From assembly GCF_026914265.1 (NCBI RefSeq), contig NC_069125.1, positions 66,391,479 through 66,455,478 on the forward strand: a DNA stretch of 64,000 nucleotides. The letters are read 5' to 3'. Positions 1 through 9,423 of this stretch are shown in pieces (within the stretch, counting starts at the first letter, position 1; every line of letters begins with the position of its first letter). The stretch is from Mya arenaria (taxonomy: Eukaryota > Mollusca > Bivalvia > Myida > Myidae). A model generated the notes under the pieces. The model was not told where the DNA came from. It saw only the letters and a list, made by a program, of their open reading frames with translations, and did not search any database. Position numbers and translations under genes: made by a program.

Positions 1-33
1 TTTTTCTATTCACAAGTCGACATATAATACACA

Positions 34-46
34 ATACTGTTAATAT

Positions 47-118
<72 letters not shown>

Positions 119-131
119 ATATTAACAGTAT
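34..131. repeat. 98-nt perfect palindrome built on an (AT)n core
   Basis: The bases from 34 to 131 read identically on both strands. Unique-looking arms (ATACTGTTAATATATAC at the left, its exact reverse complement at the right) flank three CATA/TATG steps and a central (AT)n run. It could fold as a hairpin or cruciform. No coding role is visible. It may be a small foldback element or a microsatellite grown inside a palindrome. Confidence 0.9.
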
Positions 132-3100
132 GTTGGTGTGTGTTGAGGGAAAGCAATAGCTTAATTTTAAGGGAACACCAAGTCCATCAAAAGGTGTCCG
201 TGACAAAAGATAAAAAAATAATACACCAAATGATTCACGCCGTTACTCATCATTATATTAAATCATGTAAATCAACGATTTAATGTCGATCCTAAATCCC
301 ATTTTAAAACTGGACCAGAAAACAATGATTAAAGGATAATACGTCTGTAAACAGAGCAATCACTTTAAATTAGCTATGGCCAGACAGCCTGATGCAAGCC
401 ACCAATCTGTCAGTCTATATTTGTATTCGTCTCGGTTATTCTACTAATAATAGTTGATAACAAGCTTTATACTGATAACCCATTAAACCGCCCGCTCAAC
501 AGCACTGGCGAATACAATGCATCATGGACACATACTAAATGGGATACAAGTGTGTTGTACTATATTTTAAAAGTTTAAAGTACGAAATCAGATGACCTAT
601 AGATAATCTATTTAGAAATGGTACAGAGGCCCAGAGATTGCATACATGAGAGATGAACTTTTTGCTTTGACCATTACTTTTGTGCATGGTTGTAACAAGC
701 TCGGTAGTGGACCATCGATCGTCGATTTGCAATAAATGTTTTAGGCAGAGAAATGCAGCTACCCTAACAAAACATTATAAGAACAGTTCTAGTGAAGTCC
801 ACATATAAACAAATGAGCTATGGCTGGGCATCGTTGACTATGAGTAGATGACTACCAAGGTTGTAGTTTCAAACGGTTGTTTTAAACAAGAATTTTTTAA
901 AGAATTTATATTTTATATTATAATTTTAAAAGCAATTTCCTTTGCAAATCTATAAAGATGCCTAGTGCTCTCTTGCTAAAACATGGCATAAACTCCTTGA
1001 ATAAAGTTGTGTACTTTAGGTTGACTTGTGATTTGGTTCTATGCAAAGAAAAATGAGCATTGGCGGGGGGACAAACCATGACAATTTGTAGTGACACAAG
1101 TTGAACAACTTAGGTACTTGACCTATAACTGATTAGATGCGACAATAATCAAATCACTGCTCCCATACAAAAATAAATTGACATGTGTTTTCTGCTCAGA
1201 TCTTCTCATTTTTGGAAATTATTTAAATATACAGCAGAGGCAACAAAAACCTTTTGGCTTAACACAAACTAGTTTTAACATGTTTGTTCTATCATGAAGT
1301 ATTTTTTAAAACAAGAATTCCAGATACGGTGCTAACGGAAACACCACCGGTACTATTTAAATGAAATGTGTAGGGAAGCAGTTTCAGACAAGATGATTGT
1401 TAATTGTTTTGCTGTACATGTCTATATAGAACAAATGAACGGGGCGAAGCACTGAACTTGGGTAAAACCGTGTTTGAAAAGAAGACTTTACTGACCAGTG
1501 CATTAGACACATTGATCACTAAATAATTTAATGAAGCTGTAGATAAAGTTTTAAGAACTGCATTTAACAGATCTATCTAAAACAGTCGTTTATAGCCATA
1601 GTTACTGGTCTGTCACCGTAGCTCATTAGTGTTATTTTAAAAGATAGACCACAGACAAAAAACTGTACTCTGGCTGTAATTTAAGTAAGGAAATTAATCT
1701 GTTTCAAATGAAATCACAGAGGGCATTAAGTAGCAAAAACATTTTAGACAGTCTAGATTTGCCACAAGCAAAACAAAACAAAAAGACTCACTCAAAAAAC
1801 ACATCCACATTCAACATTAATATGTCTATCAAAGGATTTGAGCGATCGTTCAAAATCACTGGAGGTGTCTTACAACATTTGCATACACAAAAGACCACGT
1901 AGGCAGTCGATGTATTAAACTACGTGAACAAAGATAAATATATGGTGTACAAAAACGTTGGTAAAACAATTCAGAATTATTATAAAAATAGATCTGACAA
2001 CGGTGACAAAAACAAAGCAAAAACTGGACGAAATCAGAAACACAAACGAAATAAGAGTTGACATGATGAAATGCATTAGTTCATAATGATATTGGTTCAA
2101 AGATATTATCTGTATCTTTTATGTGGAGGTAGATTATCTACTGCATTGTACAGATGCTTTAAGTAAAAATGTGTTGTACGCGATGTTGTGAACATGGGTG
2201 TAATAAACTGTTTGCAGATTGACATAACAAATCTTTATTCATTTCTCTTCCGGAAGGCATGGCATGTATATAGTTGTTCTCAACTTGTAGATATTTCGAA
2301 GAAATACAAAACCATATCACATACACGTATACCTTTTTGTGCTTTGTGACAATTTCCCCCTTATGCACAGTGATTCCATTTGACTATATATGCAAAATTT
2401 CAGTGCTTTTCCATCTATGCTGCATGGATGGCCTCTTTATAATTGTACTCTTCTTTGGGTGAGTGCAAACAGTTTATTCATTCATTTGCAGGTGATATTT
2501 GTAACATAAAGTGAATACGTAAAGTATTATGATCGTATGGATGTTTACATCATTTTGTTTTAGGTATAAGAATCAATTCAGATAAAATTAACATGTTAAG
2601 GATTATTATTAATGCAGTGCTTTTTTCAGCACGAGAATGTCCTCTGTCAAAGTACTTTGAATTTTGAATACTGATCTGAAACAAAAAAAACTAGTTTGTT
2701 TTTAAACATTTACGTCATGATATATATATAAAAAATATAAATCCATCATGCTTCAGGTAAAGCCTTGCAAAACACAGTCATCCCTACTCGCTCAACTCTT
2801 GTTTTTTATCATAAGGCAATGTAGTACGTGGGTTCAAGCATTATGTCGTTGACATTAAAACTATTATTCATTTCCCAAAGGATAACAAAAACAAGGGCAC
2901 CTTTATTTACATTCGACGCACATTAATTGAGATAAGCACAGAAAAAGACTGCAAAAATCGCCAGTTTGCGCAATGACACAAGTGACTGATTTAATCAAAA
3001 TATAAACGATAACAATGTCAACAAAAACCATATATTGAATGATCACAGATGTTTTGTGGCTTTAAACCGAATTTATCACCATCTTCCCAGGGTGTGTACG

Positions 3101-3350
3101 TCGACATCTGGTTAAATCTTGATCTCAAACAGAACATTAAAAGGTGGATATCTAATTTGGCCAACTTATTGATGTAATTGAAAAGTCTATGACGTCAATC
3201 AATGAAGGACTAACCCCTTTTGGGCCACTTAGTTAGATAAAATAATAATCGGATCTTATTATAATCAAAATGGTCAATTTTTATGTCAAAACCACTTGTA
3301 GACCACAGTTTTGAGGTTTGATAAGCTGCAGGGTGTAGTGTTGGGACAGA
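132..3350. other. AT-rich intergenic DNA, no gene seen
   Basis: No open frame here looks like protein, and no tRNA- or rRNA-like sequence was recognised. Short AT-rich low-complexity stretches occur, for example a TA run near 2721-2730. An exon of a gene lying to the left of the window cannot be excluded, because the window starts in intergenic-looking DNA. Confidence 0.5.
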
Positions 3351-3356
3351 TATAAA
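3351..3356 (+). promoter_or_regulatory. TATA box of the first Kazal gene
   Basis: TATAAA followed by GC lies 88 bp upstream of the start codon at 3439. This leaves room for a transcription start around 3380 and a short 5' UTR. It is a sequence match only, and the start site is inferred. Confidence 0.6.
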
Positions 3357-3438
3357 GCATTGTCGGTTGGAAGATTGTTCCATATTTCATTTGCACCTAC
3401 ATTGCTAAGAACGTAAGCGAAAACTTAAAACATTGAAC

Positions 3439-4236
3439 ATGGAGAAATTCATTTTGGTTATTCCTTTGGTTACGATGTTTATTGTTGGTAAGCAATGCAA
3501 TTTATTTGTTTATCTTGTAGTTGCACATTTGCATTTGTAGCTATTTTCAGTGCATGCAAAATAAAGACAAAAATAAAAAATAAACTTTTATGATTTTATG
3601 TTAGGTAAATATACTCAATTCTCAATAAATATGGTTTAACGTTTCTTTATTACAATTCTTCATCATTTGCTATTTCAGGCGTGTTCAGTATACCAGTACG
3701 GGAGAAGCGGTTCTGGCTGCAGGAGATCAAATGCGCCGAGAAGATAAACTGTACGGACGAGGACTACAAGCCCATCTGTTGCTCCAACTCCAAAACATAT
3801 GACAACGACTGTGAACTGAGAGTGGAGAATCAGAAGAAATACTGCACACTGTAAGACGATATGCCATTACATATTACAGTCGTTAAAACAATTTAATGAG
3901 ATCATCAAAGACTATGTAATTTGCACATTCGAAGAATGATGTTTTTTTTTAAATAGGGGCTATAAAGGTATTACATGGATGCATAATGCAGTTACTCTTC
4001 TGTCAAGACTTTTGACAAACAAACTTATTAATGACATATTAAAGATTAGTCTGCATTAGGATATTATCTAAATTAAAATAACATGAGTTATATTTTTTGA
4101 GAGACTAATGTCCATGCTTTCTCTTTACAGTAGTGGCGACTTCAGTCCCCTGGTAATGGTTCACCCTGGTCATTGCAAGGACCGCTCAGACACTTCCGAC
4201 ACCCCCAATGACAGGTCATTCTTTCTTGACCGATGA
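3439..4236 (+). CDS. Secreted Kazal-type serine protease inhibitor, copy 1
   Basis: Three exons, 3439-3487, 3679-3850 and 4131-4236, join in frame at GT/AG sites (intron phases 1 and 2) into 108 residues. Residues 1 to about 20 form a hydrophobic signal peptide (MEKFILVIPLVTMFIVG). An RxKR-like basic site (REKR, residues 24-27) follows and could be a propeptide cleavage point. The Kazal domain spans residues 35-89: Cys35, Cys41, Cys50, the TYDNDC signature ending at Cys61, then Cys72 and Cys89 within HPGHC. Two features are unusual. The fifth cysteine lies ten residues after the fourth, and an extra cysteine (Cys51) replaces the usual glycine after the third, giving seven in all. By family convention the P1 residue, second after Cys41, is Asp43. 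Such proteins act outside the cell on serine proteases in defence, digestion or shell and gland secretions; the target here is unknown. A paralogue with the same structure follows at 6918. Confidence 0.85.
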
Positions 4237-4702
4237 ATACTTCGCCATCTAAATGCCAGAGAGAGGGCGTTGATGAGCTAAGGAGCTGTTGGGGAAGAGT
4301 GTGACACGATTCAAAACTCCACAACGTTTTGGAATCAGATACCAGACATGGTTAATCGCAGTGGCAACCCCGTGTTAGTTAGCAAATACTAAAGCTGACT
4401 TCACCTCTGCGTTGAAAGTCCCGAGTGGGTAAACAATCATGAAGAGTTCCGTTTAACGGTAATTTGACTACAATGAGTGCAATAATATAACAGATGTTCG
4501 ATCATGAAATGTTCACAACAAAAATAAACAACCGGACCCTCAATTGTGTTTTTAACGTTGAGAGATATGGAGACAACACTGTTAAAACTGTATAGTGATC
4601 TTTGTATATATACAATACATGTATGCTTTGCTGTATATTAATTGTGTATAAACATAATTTTGTTGCAATATATGATTATGTTGGTGCAATGTGTTCAAGT
4701 TT

Positions 4703-4708
4703 AATAAA
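4703..4708 (+). terminator. Polyadenylation signal of the first Kazal gene
   Basis: AATAAA lies 467 bp after the stop codon, within T/GT-rich sequence on the gene strand. It is the first canonical signal that is well placed as a 3' end; an earlier AATAAA near 4522 is an alternative. Confidence 0.5.
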
Positions 4709-6003
4709 TGTCATTCGTTAAAAAGCGTTCTTTTCCTTTTACATAATTGCCACTTTAGCTGATGAATGGAAAACAGCATGTTTAATATGTCAACAAACAT
4801 AAGCATTTCGGTATGATACAATAACATGAGTTATATTTTGAAACACGTTGTCTAATGATTAATAAGGTATAATTGTATTACTAGCAAATAACAACGAAAC
4901 GTCAAGTATATGTCATTGAGTGAACGAAGCAAAAATATCGAAGTTAACCGACCATATGTTCATGAAACAAAACTAATATCTAAAAATGTTTAAGAGAATC
5001 ATAAGTAACCAGTTACGATTTATTAACGTATCATGGTCTTTGGCCTAGCCGAAGCATCTGCAGCATTATCTGAATTATTACTTAGCAAATGCCAAGGTGT
5101 ATATGAGATTGAGCGAATGCACTTGACGGGTTTCATGGCATAAAAACAAAACAGTGATAACTCAGGTGAGGCGTTAGTTTAATATGATACAAGAAAAATC
5201 GCCCAATGAGCAAATACGTACTATGTCAAATGTTTCCGTACGGGTCAAAGGCGTTGCATCAAGAATTTACAAGATAGACATGGACAATGGAAACTTTAGG
5301 GACAATAAGAAATTGTTACTAAGAAATTGTTACTGTCATGTTAAAATCAACAATATAAAAACTTTTACTTCAGGGTGAAAAACAACTTTCTTCTTTTTTG
5401 TAAATTCATGTATATGCCCTGGCTCTTGAGGACTGTTTTATCCGTTGTACAATTCGAAGTGTACGGCGTTATTTCCAGATATTTTGCGTTTCATAATATT
5501 TTTCGTACGAAACGTGCGTCTGTTTTCGTTGATCTTCGAAATTATCCCACGAAAGCGTTTAGGGTGGCGTAAATACTTAATAACCACTCCCATAAAGAAG
5601 AATCCTATAGTTCCATGGGTTTTTTTTATTATCAAACGTCATAAGGGAAACAGTATTTGGGGATTTTTTAAAGAATATTTGGTTTTATCCAGCTGTTTAA
5701 CTATATAGGTGATGTTAGTGCCAGGTTATATCATATGATATGTTGGTCTAATTTTCGGATCAGTTAAAGAAAATATAAGCAGTGAGGCAAAAATGATGTT
5801 TCTTAATAATATTTTTGGCCATGTTGCATTAAAAAAATAGACCAATAATGTTCATTTTCAGTTACAAAAATAAGATTTAATTATGTCTCTCAAAAACATA
5901 GCATACACACAATGTACTTTTTAAAGTTTTCGTCATTTTATCAATATGATTTTTATCAGCAATTAAACCCCTTTCAACTGATACACATATTATGAGGGGT
6001 ACC
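4709..6003. other. Intergenic DNA between the two Kazal genes
   Basis: AT-rich sequence with overlapping short open frames around 5180-5710 on both strands. None shows a recognisable domain, splice-site pattern or compositional signal. No third Kazal copy or remnant was found here. Confidence 0.5.
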
Positions 6004-6005
6004 TA

Positions 6006-6179
6006 TAGTCGAATCCCGTTGGGTCGAACTCGCTTGGCTCGAATGCTCGTTGGCTCGAACTGAATGTTAAGGACCGATTTCTTAATACTTAACGTAAGCA
6101 ATCCCGCATGACTCGATTTTTCCGAGGCTCAAGGTATATTCTCCGGTGCCTAGGGGTTCGAGCCAACGGGACTCGACTG
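6006..6179. mobile_element. Tigger/pogo-like MITE (174 bp) with TA target duplication
   Basis: The ends are inverted repeats of about 27 bp: the left end reads TAGTCGAATCCCGTTGG, and the right end read inward gives CAGTCGAGTCCCGTTGG. Direct TA dinucleotides flank it at 6004-6005 and 6180-6181. CAGTCGA-type termini with a TA duplication are typical of Tigger/pogo members of the Tc1/mariner superfamily. The element has no transposase frame and is therefore non-autonomous. Family assignment is by terminus resemblance only. Confidence 0.75.
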
Positions 6180-6181
6180 TA

Positions 6182-6748
6182 TTTAAGCATCAATATTTAA
6201 TATTGGTATACACGTATTGTAGCTAATGGGACCTACAGATTACTACCTTATGTGTTGGTTAAATAAAGACGGTCAAAGGCTTGAAGAAGGTATACAAGAC
6301 CATAGCTGTTCTTTGGGTATCTTAATCATATGAGTTTAATAAGTATTTATAGAATATGGTGGAAAGAGATATAACCCTTTTTTATGCATGTGTATTTGCA
6401 GAATACAATCTTATAATTAAGATTTTAAACATGAATGTCAGTTTGTTTCTATGGAAAGGATAAGGAGAATGTTAATGCTCTTGTTTTCTTAAAAACAATG
6501 ACAACATGACTTTTAACAGTCCACATAGAATTAAAAGGACTGACTGAGAACGCTGTTTTATTTCTCAATAACACGGGTAAATCATGCAAAAGGTGTTTGG
6601 TGAATATCTGAAAAAAATGTTGTTTAACTATATAGCCGAGAGCATTTTCATTGAGAAAATAAACATGGACATAAATTAAAAATAAATAAAAGATTTTAGA
6701 AACTCAAAGATAATTTTTCCACTGTCACAATGCTTCGGGTAGAACTAT
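6182..6748. other. Intergenic DNA upstream of the second Kazal gene
   Basis: AT-rich sequence with no coding or RNA signal that I can support. It leads into the TATA box at 6749. Confidence 0.5.
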
Positions 6749-6756
6749 TATAAAAG
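6749..6756 (+). promoter_or_regulatory. TATA box of the second Kazal gene
   Basis: TATAAAAG lies 169 bp upstream of the start codon at 6918. Both tandem Kazal genes have a strong TATA box, which fits highly expressed, tissue-restricted secreted products. The expression pattern is inference. Confidence 0.55.
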
Positions 6757-6917
6757 GGTGAAGTGAACGTTTTATCAGTTCATATATCGTGTGACTAGTA
6801 TTAGGGGTGGGTCTTTCTGATTGACGTGCAAAGGAGGAGTTTTAACAGTTAAGATAAGAAGGAACATTACTTCGTATAATAAGCAAATATGTCTTCCAAC
6901 TGCAGTATTCGTGAAAG

Positions 6918-7050
6918 ATGATTTTGAAAGGATTGGTACTTGTCACAATATTCTTTGCTGCAAGTAAGTTATAAACTATTAAATAAAATGTTATTTTGTT
7001 TTTGTTACCATTTATTTCATTATTATTATTATTATTATTATTACTATTAC

Positions 7051-7114
<64 letters not shown>

Positions 7115-7998
7115 GTTATTATAATCACAATACTAATAAATATAGTGCATAATTGAATATAAAAATACCATGAATTTAAGGTAGTGTGAAATTCTCAGTT
7201 TCACTAAACATTGATAAGGCGTAAAATATATATATATATATATATATGTGACAGCGACCACAAGATAATTCAGATTTTTTTATCAATCGTATTCATTAAA
7301 TGTTTCGGCTATGACATGATGCTGGAAGGGCAACAGATGCATTTATTACATGGCAATATATATATATAAAGGCTTTTACCGAACATGGCTGTAGATGAAT
7401 ACATCACTATGAACATATATTTTAAAATTCTTGTCAAAAAAGAAATATGTTCCCATCTTTTTTCTCCGTTTTCTCAGGAATGGACGTGCAATGCTTTATC
7501 CTGTGTGAAATGCCCAACTGTACACACGTTGAGCACAGTCCGGTGTGCGGGACAAACCAGATTACTTACAACAACTCCTGTCTACTAGAAAGGCAAAGCA
7601 CTGAGAATATTTGTCTGTATGTAATACCTCCATTCTAATAGCATTTTCATAAGAATAAATATGTTCCGTTGTGTGTCTGGGTTGATTTTTAGAATATCAA
7701 AACACGCACAATTACGAAAGTCTGTACTATGTGCACCTTCTTAATTAATTGCATAATATTATAATATATACAATTAAAGCCGCGCTCTTCTATTCAAATT
7801 ATATTTCATTCGTCTGGTGCCAAACTAACCAGAAACATAAAAAAAACAATTAACTGATCTCCATTTCCCGAATACTGTTTTCATTGATACGTTTATTCCC
7901 TCTGTTGCAGCAAAGGAGATTTTAACCCAATAGTCAAAGTTTATGATGGGCCCTGCAAGAAACACGACAGTACAACGTCTGGGTCTGTTATCACCTGA
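6918..7998 (+). CDS. Secreted Kazal-type serine protease inhibitor, copy 2
   Basis: Exons 6918-6963, 7478-7616 and 7911-7998 join at GT/AG sites with the same phases (1 and 2) as the gene at 3439, giving 90 residues. Residues 1 to about 15 are a signal peptide (MILKGLVLVTIFFAA). The Kazal domain has Cys21 or Cys25 as the first cysteine, then Cys30, PVCG at Cys39, TYNNSC ending at Cys50, Cys61 and DGPC ending at Cys77. As in the neighbour, the fifth cysteine is ten residues after the fourth. The third exon opens with the shared pattern GDF-S/N-P-L/I-V. An extra N-terminal cysteine makes seven in total. The predicted P1 residue is His32, unlike the basic or hydrophobic residues of many Kazal inhibitors. 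The first intron contains an ATT microsatellite. The two genes are evidently a tandem duplication that has diverged strongly; the target protease is unknown. Confidence 0.85.
7017..7116. repeat. (ATT)n trinucleotide microsatellite
   Basis: About 33 ATT/TAT triplets with two ACT interruptions, in the first intron of the second Kazal gene. Translated in one frame it gives a poly-tyrosine run, which is an artefact of the repeat. Confidence 0.95.
7227..7247. repeat. (TA)n microsatellite
   Basis: A short TA run inside the first intron of the second Kazal gene, with a smaller TA run near 7357-7367. Confidence 0.85.
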
Positions 7999-9423
7999 GT
8001 ATTAATACCATATCAAGACGACTCTCAAATCAATCTGAGATGAATTACAATGTTGTTCCGTTGAAATACTTCTTGGAAATTATTTCAGTACAGATATGAT
8101 GTTTGAAATGTTATTTTCGATCGACGAACATGGGTGCGCTTTAGGATGTTTATGTTACCACGGGTTGTTGCGCTTGCAATAAGATAACGAATATACCGGG
8201 CCTGACTTGTGAAACTGTTTGTCTTTGTCATATTTGTATTTGCTTGTTGTTCTTGCTTTGTTATTTTGTACTTTTGATAAAGATATTTAACATGTCACGT
8301 CGAATTGTTCTTCTTTATAATCCTGTTCCCGATCATTTTTTTCATAATTCATGCATCCTATGTTTGCTTTCATATATGTATAGCTTTATCTTGGTGAGGC
8401 AATGGATATTATAGTATATCAAGGCTCCAGATTAGGGCTGGTGAGATGAAAATAATAAAATGAAAGTTCTTGGATTGTATGAAAAAAGGGGAATGCGCCA
8501 GCTTCAATGTTTAGACGCCTAATGCGCGGTATTTCGTTTACATTGGCTTTGTTTGTTGTAACCTGTCATCGGTCTGTGTAAAGCTTACGTGACAAACATA
8601 AGTCTTATATAGTATAGGTTTGTGTTCGCATCGTAAAATGTCTCCGACATGAAAAATCATAGAAGACCGTATCGGCCAGAGGGAATCACCCCTTACTTCA
8701 AATGCATACATGTACTTATTTCTAAAAACTAATACTCATCAATACAGTGAACATGTTGATATTAAGCTGTTAAGTAAGCGATATCCATGAACCTGGCTCT
8801 AAAAATACAAGCTTCCTCTTTAAACAAGATCGGCTATTAATTAAAATCTCGGACCAATATGGTGATATATTATTTACCGTAAAATTTGTCCCAACTGAAA
8901 CCATTTCAGTTAATCCAGTAGAAGGCAATTGCGAAAAAAATGGATGACAGAGCTCTCCGCTACATTTAGATATAAGACATTTGTTACTATACTAATCAAT
9001 GCATTATCGTTAAGCCTATATATACTAGTATGGTAGAGAAGCGTCGAGGATGGGAAATGTCTGGGAAGAAACATCTGGATACCGTTTCAGTCAGGACGAT
9101 ATGACTGCAAAAAAACAGATATGGAACTACTTTCGACGTATTTATATAAATCCTATTATATTTAAGCTTCAAACTTAATTAGAAGAAGTGATGTTTAAAT
9201 GTTCTATATCATTATTTTTAACATAACTCGAGTACTATGAAATTTAAACATTAATGCTTATAAACAAAAGGGTTTAAAAAAACAGCACACTTTTTTCAAG
9301 CGCAACTGTTTCCGTGTTACAGCTGTTCCGAGGCACTACCGGCATCCGTTTACAAGTGTTTGTTGTTGTTTGGGTTTCTTAAATATTAGTTTTTAAAGCT
9401 AAGTATAAGCATTCCACTCTAAT
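7999..9423. other. Intergenic DNA before the AACS gene
   Basis: AT-rich, no recognised gene. A polyadenylation site for the second Kazal gene should lie in the first few hundred bases; a GATAAA variant near 8276 is a weak candidate. The AACS promoter must lie towards the right end, but no TATA box was recognised there. Confidence 0.45.

Noticed and set aside
5184-5708. Cluster of overlapping small open frames between the Kazal genes
   Set aside because: Frames overlap on both strands, none resembles Kazal or any other family, and no splice signals make a coherent model.
6940-7152. Open frame with a long poly-tyrosine run
   Set aside because: Produced by the ATT microsatellite in an intron.
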